NCBI RefSeq assembly: GCF_040412425.1
Contig: NC_089795.1
Span: forward strand, 85,461,163-85,525,162
Direction of reading: 5' to 3'
Length of the DNA: 64,000 bases
Source: Macrobrachium rosenbergii
Taxonomy: Eukaryota > Arthropoda > Malacostraca > Decapoda > Palaemonidae
The notes beneath the pieces were generated by a model. That model was given only the letters and a program-made list of their open reading frames with translations. It did not search any database and was not told the origin of the DNA. Of the stretch, positions 47,143 through 58,099 are shown one piece after another (positions within the stretch are counted from its first letter, which is position 1; every line of letters begins with the position of its first letter). A program made the position numbers and the translations under genes.

Positions 47143-47667
47143 GGAAGCTCACGATGAGAATGATAAGGTGGTCGGTAACCTGAAATACCTCATGCAGAAC
47201 GTGTCTGCTTCAGATTGCTCCTGAGATGGTACAGGAAAGTTCCAGAATCATCATCCGTCGTAAACTCGGTATAGGAAAGTGTTTCAGTTTTTCAGAAACA
47301 GGAATCAGCATCATCGACAAAAACGACATCAGTAATAGCAGCGATAACCCAGAAATATCTAAAACTCTGGCAAGCCCAAGATTTCGGATAATGAGTTGAA
47401 CGGAACATGAAAATAATTTCATTAAGTACCTCGTAACCGTTTATATCCCCAGAAGGAGTCTTTGTAAGTGTGCAATCTCAGAATTACAATTAGAAGAAGA
47501 AGAAGAAGAAGAAAATTATTTGTTCTTTGTTCAATAAGAAGACTGAAAAAGCACGGCAGAGAACACTTAAGAAAATCGTGGTTTCCGAAAAGGGATTTTC
47601 TGATTTTTTCCTGCTGTGTGTTGTTGCGGCTTAAGTCTCGAGAGCATCTCAGTTAAATGTTTCTGAA

Positions 47668-47670
<3 letters not shown>
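47139..47670. other. unique sequence
   Basis: GAA run 47493-47513. A 70-codon minus frame (47210-47422) is Leu-rich and not recognised. Confidence 0.35.
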
Positions 47671-47751
<81 letters not shown>

Positions 47752-47909
47752 TTTTTCTCGGACGTCCTCTCTCTCTCCACAATGATGCCAGTGAGGTCAT
47801 TGAGGTTTAGGTCCTAATGCAAGTGCAAGTCTCAGAATCTCTCTCTCTCTCCTGAAGAGCACTTAGGACTTTTATTTTTTTTTTCTTGTGAGGTAAGAAA
47901 AATGCATTT

Positions 47910-47983
<74 letters not shown>

Positions 47984-48097
47984 ATCAACGGAGCTGTTGC
48001 AGTGGTTCTAGTTTTTTTCTTACTGAAAGAAATTGTCTGATATTTTATGGAAGCAGGTGATGTTCAGTTCGGCATTCTCTCTCTCTCTCTCTGTTTT

Positions 48098-48139
<42 letters not shown>

Positions 48140-48240
48140 ATTGCTATAAAATGATGCCAGTGATTGGATTTTTTTTTTTATTGAGGTCTATAAGGGTCTG
48201 TGAGGTTGAAGAGGTTTCTCCTTGCAAGTGAATTTCATCC
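47671..48240 (+). repeat. (TC)n tracts with partly duplicated spacer
   Basis: TC about 47672-47746, 47913-47980 and 48100-48136, with shorter runs between. AATGATGCCAGTGAGGTCAT (47781) recurs as AATGATGCCAGTGATTGGAT (48151), followed in both by ATTGAGGT and later GCAAGTG. Confidence 0.85.
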
Positions 48241-48299
48241 TTAAGTCTACATTAGAAGGAAAAAAAGTAACAATGACTATTTTTTTCCCGAAAACACTA

Positions 48300-48480
48300 G
48301 CTCTTAGGCCTGTTTTTTCTTATTGTAAAAGAAGGATACTAGTTTGTCAGCGCGCATGCGCGCAGGTTTGCGTTCCTCAGTTCGCTCTTGGGCGCACTCT
48401 GCTAGTTGCTATTCATATAGCCAGCTAGTTTCAAGCACCAACTCCATTTTGCCTAATAGTTAGTAAAATTTTTTCTTAAC
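48300..48480. promoter_or_regulatory. CpG-rich patch with NRF1-like palindrome
   Basis: GCGCGCATGCGCGC at 48350-48363 is a perfect 14-bp palindrome containing the NRF1-type core GCGCATGCGC, followed by CpG-rich unique sequence (TTCGCTCTTGGGCGCAC). Such motifs are usual in CpG promoters of animals; promoter function here is an inference, since no exon is recognised downstream. Confidence 0.3.
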
Positions 48481-48597
48481 CTGCTAAAAGCAGTAGTTAG
48501 TTTCGTCTGAGGCTGTTTGCTACTGTCAAAAAATCGGGTTCTATCTCTGGAGTTTTGAACATTAGAAAAACTCAGAAAAGAAACTTATTTTTAAAGT

Positions 48598-50175
48598 TTA
48601 GTTCAGTTTCCGTAAAAGGTAAAAACCATAAATACAAGAAAACAAAAGGCAGCACTTAAACAAATTCATTGCGTTAACTGTGCTCTGAAAAAAAAAATCA
48701 CAAGCTTTTCCATAGTGATGCACCAAGACATTTTCTGTTTGCACAACTGTTTGCCCACAAACCAGAAAGAAATGGAGGCTTTGTTGTATCTGGTCACACT
48801 CCATATATTCGACGCAAGCGGAAACTATTTTTGATTGATGTTCTGTTGTGATGTAATGAAGAAATGTTGGGTCCTACCAGATTAAGCAGATAGTCAAATG
48901 ACGAAACATCTAATTTTAGCAGTAAGGAAAAGGACTGGTTACTTTTTATTCAAAAAAAAATTTATGATCCCTCCTGTTGACAAAAAGGTCTTTTACTGTA
49001 ACACTTGAGTGGGCAATTTTTCTTAACATACTCAGGATAGGGCTGATGACTGACGGCAGAAGTAACAAACAAAGGAGGAGAAAACAACAAAAACAATAAA
49101 ATAATTTTTAATATTAATTTATTTGTAGTTGTTATATTTACAAGTGAGTCAGGTGTAAAAAGATAAAACCATAAATACAAGAAAAACAAAGGCAGCACTA
49201 AACAAAATTTAAATAAACAAAAATAGCTGCAAGAAAAAAAAAAGGCAAAAATAAACAACAGCAGGCAGAAAAAAAAAAAAACATACGTCCTCCATCGGGT
49301 CACAAGACATCAGCTGCACAACAGGGACAAGATACAAACCAGAATACCCCGATGGAGACGTCAGGACAGCCTCACGCTGTCATCAAAGATGAGCAGCTTG
49401 GTTATGTATATGGTCACACTCCACCCACGACGTTTTCTAGGCGTTTTCCATTCTGCTCAAAAACTCGACCAACGTCGACTCGAAAAAAGCCTTGCTGCTG
49501 CCATGCTGCCCTACCAGACCCGACTGGCGAAAGAAAAACGGCAGCTCACCGACGAGAACATCAAAACAAAAAAACTTGAAGGTAAGGAGGCAGCAATCCA
49601 CAAAAGGGAATACGGGGAACCAGCAGTTACAAAACCATCACATAACATGACATCCCACCTAAAAGAAAAAAAAAAAAGATTATTTTCTTTTTTTACACTC
49701 ATGATCCCCTCCAATACTGTAACAATGCCAGCCAAAACAGAGTAACGACCCAGTGGGCCGTAACAGGTTCTTTAACATACTCAGGAAGGGCTGTCATGAC
49801 TGACGGCTAACAAACAAAGGAGGAGAAAACAACAAAAACAATAAAATAAGCTTAATATTAATTTATTTAAAAAGTTAAGTTATATTTACAAGTGAGTCAG
49901 GTCGTAAAAGATAAAAACCATAAATACAAGAAAAAAAACAAAAGGCAGCATAAACAAAATCATAGTTAAATAAACAAAAAGTAGCTGCAAGAAAAAAAAA
50001 GGCAAAAATAAACAAAGCAGGCAGATACGTCCTCCAGGTAAAGAGGCAGCCCTCAGCTGCACAACAGGGACAAGACCCCACAAACCAGAATACCGATGGA
50101 AGTCAGACAGTGTTAGAGAGCAGGAAGTCACCTCCACCTCTACGAGAGCATGTCACACTCCACCTTCGTTTTTAC
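48598..50175 (-). repeat. ~745-bp tandem duplication, two long copies and one partial
   Basis: CAAACAAAGGAGGAG occurs at 49066 and 49811, 745 bp apart. Both copies run from AACATACTCAGGA through AACAACAAAAACAATAAAAT, ATTTACAAGTGAGTCAGGT, AAACCATAAATACAAGAAAA, AGGCAGCA, TAGCTGCAAGAAAAAAAA and CAGCTGCACAACAGGGACAA to CAAACCAGAATACC. A third partial copy (48598-48815) has AAACCATAAATACAAGAAAA, GGCAGCACTTAAACAAA and GGTCACACTCCA. The minus strand is T-rich and open for up to 113 codons with Phe/Leu-rich frames; these could be decayed coding sequence of an unidentified element or pure chance. Strand is given for that frame only. Confidence 0.7.
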
Positions 50176-50224
50176 AAGTCTTACTCCACGACTACAACGT
50201 GCAAAACAGTTTTACAAGGTATCG

Positions 50225-50885
50225 GAGCGCAATGAGTAAGTTGTATTTATTCTTATAACAAACAAAAGGGATAGTTAAAGAAAAACGGTTAGTTATATTT
50301 TTTCAGAAAAAAAACAAAAAAACTTATAATGGGGATAGAATATTTTTTCTTAATGAGGACAGTTATATTTTTTCTTATAAGGGTTAGTCATATTTTTTCT
50401 TATAAGGGTTAGTCATATTTTTTCTTATAAGGGATACTTATATTTTTTCTTATAAGGGATAGTTATGTTTTTTCTTATAATGAATGGTTATATTTTTTCT
50501 TATAAGGGATAGTTATGTTTTTTCATGTAAGGGATACTTATATTTTTTCTTATAAGGGATAGTTATATTTTTTCTTATAAGGGATAGTAATATTTATTCT
50601 TATAAGTGATAGTTAAGTTTTTTATAAGGAATAGTTATATTTTTTCTTATAAGGGGTAGTTATATTTTTTCGTGTAAGGGATAGTTATATTTTTTTCGTG
50701 TAAGGGATAGTTATATTTTTTCTTAAAAGAGATAGTTATATTTTTTCTTATAAGGGATAGTTATATTTTTTCTAATAAGGAATAGTTGTATTTTTTCTTA
50801 CAAGGGATAGTTATATTTATTCTTATAAGGGATAGTTATATTTATTCTTATAAGGGATAGTTATATTTATTCTTATAAGGGATGC
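50225..50885 (+). repeat. 25-bp minisatellite, about 26 units
   Basis: Unit ATAAGGGATAGTTATATTTT then TTCTT, with point variants (CATGTAAGGG, AAAAGAGATAG). Confidence 0.95.
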
Positions 50886-51099
50886 GCATTTCACGTATTT
50901 TTCATATTATTACATTGCTGTAGCTCTATCATAACAGTAGAGAGGGAATTTTGGAGATTTGGGAACAAAGAGCTTTGTGAACAGATATATATTTTCATGA
51001 GCTGAGACCGTTAATAGAGGGAACATCAGAGCACGAAGAGCTTCTGAATTCAGCTCACTTGACAATCTTTATTAACAGCTTTTTATGAATAAATTATTA
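50886..51099. other. unique sequence between two minisatellites
   Basis: Short stretch, nothing recognised. Confidence 0.4.
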
Positions 51100-51775
51100 T
51101 CTGACTTTGCGTTGTAATGAACCTGACTTTTTACTATGAAAAATCTGACATTGTGTTATGATGAATCTAATTTTGTATCATGATGAATCTGACTTTGTAT
51201 TACGATGAATCTGGATTTGTATTATGGTGAATCTGACTGACTTTGTTATTATGATGAACTTGACTTTGTATTATAATGAATCTGACTTTGTATTGTGATG
51301 AATCTGATTTTGTGTTGTGATAAATCTGACTTTTTATTATGAAGAATCTGCCTTTGTGATAAATCTGACATTATTTGAAGAATCTTCCATTGTATTATAA
51401 TGAATGACTTTTTATTATGATGAATCTGACTTTGTGTTATGGTGGAACTGACTTACAATGAGTCTGACTTTGTGGTATGATGAATCTGACATTATATTAT
51501 AATGAATCTGATTTGTATTACGATTAATCTGGATTTTTATTATGATGAATATGACTGACTTTGTATTGTGATGAACTTGGCATTGTGTTTGATGAATCCG
51601 ACTATGCAGTATGATGAATCTGACATTGTGTTATGGTGAATCTGACATTGTATTATGATGAATTTGACATTGTGTTACGATGAATCTGACTTTGTATTAT
51701 GATGAATCTTTGTATTATGATGACTCTGACATTGTGTTATGATGAATCTGAATTTGTTTTTTAATGAATCTGACT
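51100..51775 (+). repeat. 22-bp minisatellite, about 30 units
   Basis: Unit ATGAATCTGACTTTGTATTA then TG, with single-unit deletions (e.g. near 51355-51385) and G/T variants. Confidence 0.95.
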
Positions 51776-52135
51776 TGTTGGTGCTGAAGTGTTTGTTGGT
51801 GTCGACGTAATAAATGCTGGTGTTTTTGTTTTCATTGCTGCTTCTGCTGCTGTTGTTGTTGTAGGATATTGATCGCCCCTTCTCCTCCTCCTCCTCCTCC
51901 CCTCCTCCCCTCCTCCTTCTTCTTCTTCTTCTTCTTCTTCTTCTTCTTCTTCTTCTTCTTCTTCTTCTTCTTCTTCTCCCGTGTCGAGAGCAGGTGAAGA
52001 AGCTCCAATAAGGGAGGCGAGTCCGTGTCCCTGCATTAATTTGACCTGCTTTCTCCCTCCTCCCCCCTCTCCTCCTCCTCCTCCTCCTCCTCCTCCTCCC
52101 CGTCGATGAAGTGCTGTTAATTTCCCCGTCTCTTA
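51776..52135. repeat. (CTG/TTG)-rich, (CTC)n and (TTC)n block
   Basis: TGCTGTTGTTGTTG 51848-51862, CTC about 51883-51915, TTC about 51916-51976, CTC about 52070-52099. Confidence 0.9.
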
Positions 52136-52214
52136 TTTCTTAATCCCCTCTTTTCCTCGCCTACGCTGGTCGTAGCACTCCCCTCTGTTCCAGGGCTTGC
52201 TGGGCTTCGTATGA

Positions 52215-53335
52215 GGTCTCTGCATTTTTTTGTTTTTTTGTTTTATCTTGCCAAATGCTCTTAGATAATTTTTAGTATCTTTCCAAATGCCCTGAAGTAA
52301 TTTTGATGTCTTTCTAAATGCTTTGATACACTTTTGTATCTTTCCAAGTCCTCTAAGGTAATTTTTTTGGTATCTTTCCAAATGCTTTTTTTTTATCTTT
52401 CCAAGTGCCCTATCAGGTAATTTTGGTATCTTTCCAAATGCTTTTTTTTTTTTTTCATCTTTCCAAATGCTCTATAAATTAGTTTTGGTATCTTTCCAAA
52501 TGCTCTATACGATCATTTTGGTATCTTTCCAAATGCTCTATAAGATAATTTTGGTATCTTTCCAAATGCTCTATTTTTTGGTTCAATTGCTCTATTTGCT
52601 CTATAAGAGAATTTTGGTATCTTTCCAAATGTTCTAAAGATAATTTTGGTATCTTTCCAAATGTTCTATAAGATAATTTTGGTATCTTTCCAAATGCTCT
52701 ATAAGGTAATTTTGATATCTTTCCAAATGCTCGTTTTTTAACTTTCCAAATGCTCTGTAAGATAATTTTGGTATCTTTCCAAATGCTCTATAAGATAATT
52801 TTGGTATCTTTCCAAATGCTCTGTAAGATATTTTGGTATCTTTCCAAATGCACTATAAGGTAATTTTGGTATCTTTCCAAATGCTCGTTTTTTAACTTTC
52901 CAAATGCTCTATAAGATAATTTTGGTATCTCCAAATGCTCTATAAGATCAATTTGGTATCTTTCCAAATGCTCTATAAGATAATTTGGTATCTTTCCAAA
53001 TGCTCTATAAGGTAATTTTGGTATCTTTCCAAATGCTCGTTTTTTAACTTTCCAGATGCTATGTAAGATAATTTTGGTATCTTTCCAAATGCCCTGGTGC
53101 ATTTTTTTATGTCTTTCTAAATGCTTTAACATAATTTGGTCTCTTTCCAAATGCTCTAAGGTAATTTTGGTATATTTCCAATTTTTTTTTTTATCATTCC
53201 CAATGCTCTATAAGATAATTTTGGTCTCTTTCCAAATGCTGTTTTTTATCATTCCAAATGCTCTTATATAATTTTGGTACCTTTCCAAACTCTTTTTTAT
53301 CTTTCCAAATGCTCTTAAAATAATTTTGGATTAAT
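52215..53335 (+). repeat. 33-bp minisatellite, about 30 units
   Basis: Unit AAATGCTCTATAAGATAATT then TTGGTATCTTTCC; AAATGCTC at 52498 and 52531 shows the 33-bp period. Several units have the inner part replaced by a T run (AAATGCTCGTTTTTTAACTTTCC) or shortened. Thirty-three bases is eleven codons, so the minus strand keeps an in-phase His-Leu-Glu-Arg-Tyr-Gln repeat; indels break it. Confidence 0.95.
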
Positions 53336-53508
53336 TGATTGATTGATTTATGGCTACTAAAACTGGCGTCATCGGCTCGAGGTCAGCTTGAAGGTAATTG
53401 CAATGCAATCCTTTCTATCCCATTACAGGACGCCTTCGAGGTAACCTCATTTTTCATTTCCTGAGGAGGAGAAAAAAATGAAAATGCACGTAGGGACCTT
53501 ACATTATT
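53336..53508. other. start of a dispersed sequence also seen near 22031
   Basis: GATTGATTGATTTATGGCTA then CTAAAACTGGCGTCATC resembles GATTGATTTATGATAATTAA then AACCGGAGTCGCAAC at 22031. Two short matches only, so element status is uncertain. Confidence 0.35.
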
Positions 53509-53895
53509 TTCAGTTTTCTGTGTAAGAAAATTGTTGTGCCGACTTTGTCTGTCCTTCCGCCCTCAAACCTTAAAAAATACTGAGGATAGAGGGCTGCAAA
53601 TTGGTATGTGGATCATCCACCCTCCAGTCGTCTTATATACCAAATTGCAGCCCTCTAGCCTTAGTAGTGTTTTATTTTATTTAAGGTTAAAGTTAGCCGT
53701 AATGGTGCATCTGGCAACGATATAGGACAGGCCACCACCGGGCCGTTGTTAAAGAATCATGGGTCGCAGCTTATACAGCATTATACCGAGACCACCGAAA
53801 GATAGATCTATCTTCGGTGGCCTAGATTATGCGCTGTACAGAAAAATCGATTGCGCTGTAGAAACTTCGGCGCATTTTTTATTTATTTTTGAAAG
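53509..53895 (+). mobile_element. family B element, copy 5 (near full length)
   Basis: All blocks present in order: 5' hairpin, GTCTGTCCTTCCGCCCTC (shorter than in copies 1, 3 and 4), long stem with GGGCTGCAAATTGG, GGCCACCACCGGGCCG, CACCGAAAGATAGATCTATC with CTTCGGTGG, and a mutated terminal stem ending CTTCGGCGCATTTTTT. Confidence 0.85.
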
Positions 53896-54006
53896 GGATA
53901 TTCAAATGATACTCAGTGTAATTAAGGTTTGTTTGATATTGACGTTATCATTTTTTTTTTAACTAACTCCTTTCTATTTTTATTTCTCTTTTGCTTTTGC
54001 TTTCAG

Positions 54007-54114
54007 GGAGTTGCCTGCAAAATTCATATGTTGTTGTTGATGATGATAAATGTGGCAGAGTTGACTGATATCTTAGCAAATGGTTCTTATTGTATTTCCA
54101 AACCGGTGGAATAG
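54007..54114 (+). CDS. candidate terminal exon, product unknown
   Basis: A textbook-like acceptor precedes it: a branch-type TAACTAAC (about 53960), a pyrimidine tract, then TTGCTTTTGCTTTCAG ending 54006. Directly after, one frame is open for 35 codons to a TAG (GVACKIHMLLLMMINVAELT, then DILANGSYCISKPVE). A second frame gives SCLQNSYVVVDDDKCGRVD before a stop. No upstream exon or protein family is recognised, and AT-rich DNA gives such acceptors by chance. Confidence 0.2.
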   Translation, partial: GVACKIHMLLLMMINVAELTDILANGSYCISKPVE

Positions 54115-54160
54115 TGGCTGGAATCTTCCACATAAATGCTATAAATGCACGATATATTGA

Positions 54161-54269
54161 GAGAGAGAGAGAGAGAGAGAGAAATTCTCTCTTAGTATCG
54201 AGTTAATATCTTAGAGAAATTGAAAGAGGAATAAAGATGACAATATTTTGTTATACGTGTATTCTGTAC

Positions 54270-54335
<66 letters not shown>
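54161..54335. repeat. (GA)n tracts
   Basis: Short GA at 54161-54182 and long GA at 54273-54334. Confidence 0.95.
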
Positions 54336-54340
<5 letters not shown>

Positions 54341-54705
54341 ATCAATCGATAAATCTGCGGCATTAGACCACGTTCCCTTCTTATACAAACAGGTGAGAGA
54401 ACAATTAACATTCAGCCTCGTTATTAGGGTAAATAACAAGTGTTTAGAAGCCAACTTGTTTCCTGTTTTGTAGGCTCGGAATATTTAATTGTATAGGCTT
54501 TGTTTCTTTGAGATTAAGCTTTGTTTATGTTTCTTTTGTTTTGTTTTATTTATTTGTTTTTTTTTGCGTGTCTGGAGATATTTATACACGTTTTTTATTA
54601 CCCACGAGATGTTGCAACATCATCAAGTCGAATGTCAAAACTTCGTAGCATTTTTGATGGTGCTTTAGCAAGGGTGTAGATAGATGTATTATTGGGTGAA
54701 AATAA
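54336..54705. other. unique sequence
   Basis: Nothing recognised beyond T-rich TTTTGTTTTATTT runs. Confidence 0.4.
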
Positions 54706-54762
<57 letters not shown>

Positions 54763-54872
54763 ATTCGTATTTTTATCTTTCTCTCTCTCTCCAGCTACAA
54801 TATGTTTAGAGATTAACTCTTTTTATCAATTTTTCTTTTTCTCTCCATTTCTCTCAAATATGTTTAGAGAGA

Positions 54873-54939
<67 letters not shown>

Positions 54940-55006
54940 AGCTACAAATATAACTTGCAATTTTATCATTGTTTCTCTTTCCATTTCTCTCAGATATGTT
55001 TAGAGA

Positions 55007-55056
<50 letters not shown>
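54706..55056 (+). repeat. (TC)n tracts with duplicated ~75-bp spacer
   Basis: TC about 54710-54757, 54876-54934 and 55012-55053. The last two are both preceded by CAGCTACAANTATN, TCCATTTCTCTC and ATATGTTTAGAGAGAT(T)A. Confidence 0.9.
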
Positions 55057-55057
<1 letters not shown>

Positions 55058-55436
55058 TGGTCTTAAGCAATGAACTGGTTGCCTAACTGCCTGTCTGTCT
55101 GTCTGTCACCCCGCTGAAGCATAAAGTGAAACTGTACACAGAATTTTATCAACAACGATTTTACCTTATCCGAAAATGGCTGTCTAAGCCAACGTTGAGT
55201 TTTCATTTATTTTTTGTTTGTCAAACGTTATTCTCAGTCGTTACTGTTCTTTGCCCTTCGCTTTTATTTTTCCTTTTTGTTCTCTGTATTTTCATTCGCC
55301 TTCCTTTTGCGTTATAACCGTGAAACAGATTTATTTGATATTTATTTCCGGTTTTGCTATCCTTTTTTTATAATGATGACCCCTTTGTTCTGTGTCCCGT
55401 GGAGAGGCGTTTTTTGTTTGTTATTTTGCTACGCTT

Positions 55437-55438
<2 letters not shown>
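55057..55438. other. unique sequence
   Basis: CTGTCTGTCTGTCTG run 55090-55105. Open plus frames are Phe/Leu-rich and unrecognised. Confidence 0.35.
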
Positions 55439-55499
<61 letters not shown>

Positions 55500-55591
55500 T
55501 TGACTTGGCTGCGTTTTAGGTGTTCCCCGATCTTTTCATCTTCTGATGGTATTTCGATGAAAATACCATTACTGTATTTCATGTTAGCTGA

Positions 55592-55657
<66 letters not shown>
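55439..55657. repeat. (TC)n and (GA)n tracts facing each other
   Basis: TC about 55439-55496 and GA about 55595-55656, complementary and ~100 bp apart. Confidence 0.95.
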
Positions 55658-55659
<2 letters not shown>

Positions 55660-55958
55660 ATTGGAAGCCACTGGAAAGGAAACTGAACTTTATATCCCGA
55701 GTACTTTTTCATTCGAGAGCAGTATTTTAAAAACCGCCATTTGCCCAGTTCCGACGGGGTTTTCGAAATAGATTTAAAAGAGCGCAAGCCAGTTTTCGTA
55801 TCGGCGTTGCAGGTTCTTTGGTTTTCAAAGGCCTGTTTCCCTTCTGTTCCCATCTCGCGATAAGAAACATAGAGTACTTTTCTTGTTTTACTCTTGGCAA
55901 AGTTACCGTACATTTTAAGGTATATTGATTATTACATTCTCAACTCCCCCCCCCGCCC

Positions 55959-55962
<4 letters not shown>
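55658..55962. other. unique sequence
   Basis: Nothing recognised. Confidence 0.4.
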
Positions 55963-55994
<32 letters not shown>

Positions 55995-56005
55995 ATTTGT
56001 ATATT

Positions 56006-56044
<39 letters not shown>

Positions 56045-56120
56045 ATTTATATACATATATATACTGTATATATGTATATATATAGGGAAAAATTACAAAT
56101 AGGAAATCTCTCTCTCTCTC
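55963..56120. repeat. (TC)n-(TA)n-(TG)n compound
   Basis: TC 55963-55991, TA about 56006-56019, TG 56020-56045, TA-rich to 56085, short TC 56107-56121. Confidence 0.9.
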
Positions 56121-56586
56121 TTTCTTCAGAAGTTTATTTTGTAATTTGGTGATGTGCGTTTTCTTTCATTAACATTAGGGCGTGATGAGCAGTTACCCAA
56201 ACACTGCATTATTGACATTTCTCAAAATCTCTCGTGAGTCCAAACGTCTTAACTTTCCTATGTTACTTTCATCTAATTTTCTTAACTGAGACAAACTCGA
56301 AGACGTATATACTCGTATACAGTATCTGCAGATTGAAATATGTGTAAACATTGCCACAATCAGGGAAAAATGATCGGAAATGGTCGGACGAAAACAGAGT
56401 GGGCGAAAGAATACGGCAATGGAGGAGAACATTACTTACACCGTTCCTCTTTTTCTAATGTTCTGCTCGAAAGCAGGTCCCGTCGAGGGCCATCAGTCTC
56501 CTGCCTTTCCAACCTTGAGCTGGCCTCTTGTATTTTTTGGTTACGCCCTCCATGATTTGGGCTTATGTTTGTGTGTCTGTATATAT

Positions 56587-56588
<2 letters not shown>
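56121..56588. other. unique sequence with unassigned open frame
   Basis: Frame 56340-56555 (71 codons, plus) starts MCKHCHNQGKMIGNGRTKTE and has normal composition. Its single CxxC is not enough to call a zinc site. No splice or homology support. Confidence 0.25.
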
Positions 56589-56640
<52 letters not shown>

Positions 56641-56649
56641 ATATATATA

Positions 56650-56720
<71 letters not shown>
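56589..56720. repeat. (TA)n tracts
   Basis: TA with two TTTTATATA interruptions. Confidence 0.95.
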
Positions 56721-56721
<1 letters not shown>

Positions 56722-56904
56722 CATTCCATTCTTCCAAAACTTCCAGTGATCCCTGGACTGAATAACGTAATGGCTCCATTTCCAGGTTCTCAGGCCAAAC
56801 TTTTATGAATTAAATCAATCCAGTGTTTAGCTCGTTTTGTTTCCACGCGAATTCTCCTCTTCCTGCATGGCATAACAATCTTCTCCTTCTGTCAGTGCAT
56901 TAAT

Positions 56905-57227
56905 TCATTAATTGTTGGTTTTAGAAAGAGCACACATGCACACACACACATATATATATGTACAGTGTACGTATATATACATATATACATGTCTACATAT
57001 ACATACAAACATACATCCATGTATACACAAAATACATAAATACATGCATACATATACACACATACGTAAAGTCATTAATTGTTGGTTTTAGAAAAGAACA
57101 CATACACACACACACATATATATGTACAGTGTACGTATATATACATAATTACATGTCTACATATACATACATACATACATCCATGTATACACAAAACACA
57201 TAAATACATGCATGCACACGTAAAGTC
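56905..57227 (+). repeat. ~155-167-bp tandem duplication, 2 units
   Basis: TCATTAATTGTTGGTTTTAG at 56905 and 57072 starts two units. Each has CACACACACATATATAT, GTACAGTGTACGTATATATA, ACATGTCTACATATACATAC and CCATGTATACACAAAA. Each unit's centre is a near-palindrome (GTACAGTGTAC). Confidence 0.9.
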
Positions 57228-57462
57228 ATCCGGATGGAAATCAGTTATTCCAGCCAAATCTTCAGCGTCCAGTCGAAGCCCTATTTCTTCGGGATCGCCT
57301 TTATCTGTCTAAACGGCTCCTTGCGAGAAGAAGGATCTACATAAACTAATAAAGTTAGGAAGAAGTGCTGCGTAAAAGCCTACAAGTGTAGGCCTATCCT
57401 CGCAATAGCCGGACCTGCTGTGGGCGTCTGGTTAAGCCTGTTTCGTTATAGGCGCTCATCCT

Positions 57463-57468
<6 letters not shown>

Positions 57469-57501
<33 letters not shown>

Positions 57502-57528
57502 ATAAAGAGAGAGAGAGAGAGACAAAGG

Positions 57529-57601
<73 letters not shown>

Positions 57602-57800
57602 GGGATAAAGAGACAGGGAAGGGGGAATGAGAGAGAGAGAGAAGGGGAGAAAGAGAAAGAGATAAGGGGGTAGAAAAAGAGAGAGAGAAGGGGGAGACTA
57701 AGAGAGAGAAAAGGAGATAGATAGATAGAAAGAGAGAGAGAAGGAGGAAAAAAGAGAGAGATAGAGAAAGTAGAGACTGAGAGAGGAAAGGGGTTAGAGA
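57469..57800. repeat. (GA)n-rich purine block
   Basis: Long GA tracts at 57469-57498 and 57532-57598, then degenerate GA/GGGG/ATAGATAG sequence to about 57800, with ACAGACAGACAGAC at its end. Confidence 0.9.
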
Positions 57801-58002
57801 GAGAGACAGACAGACAGACCGAGAGGCAAAACTGAAGAGGAATGGTCACGGAAAAACCTCGATAAATAGATATATGCTAATAACGGCATATTTGTGTCTC
57901 TCCCTCCCTCCCTCCCTCCCTTCGCGAGCAGCAGGCATCCTTTTGGTATTCGGGTTTACCCTAATTAATTCCTGTTTTCCTCCCTATTTGTTCCCTTTTC
58001 AG

Positions 58003-58085
58003 GGAATGCCTTTGAAGCGTCTCCCCTTCCTGTTAGCCGTGAGATCGGGGCTCCCAGGCGTTTGCTATTGGAGGCCATCAAATAA
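58003..58085 (+). CDS. candidate terminal exon, product unknown
   Basis: A pyrimidine tract with a CTAATTAATT branch-like word (57961) and TTGTTCCCTTTTCAG (ending 58002) precedes an open segment ending at TAA 58083-58085. It reads NAFEASPLPVSREIGAPRRL then LLEAIK in one frame. A second frame is open to TAA 58096. The first peptide has coding-like composition, but I cannot tie it to a family and see no upstream exon. Confidence 0.25.
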
Positions 58086-58099
58086 GTCTTTATGGTAAA

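Noticed and set aside
48300..50220. LTR retrotransposon or endogenous virus
   Set aside because: Direct repeats here are tandem and include no TG...CA ends, primer-binding site, gag, protease, integrase or reverse-transcriptase motifs.
52788..53150. Minus frame with an 11-residue His-Leu-Glu-Arg-Tyr-Gln repeat
   Set aside because: The 33-bp array keeps phase by its period alone; internal indels shift it and neighbouring units have T runs in place of codons.
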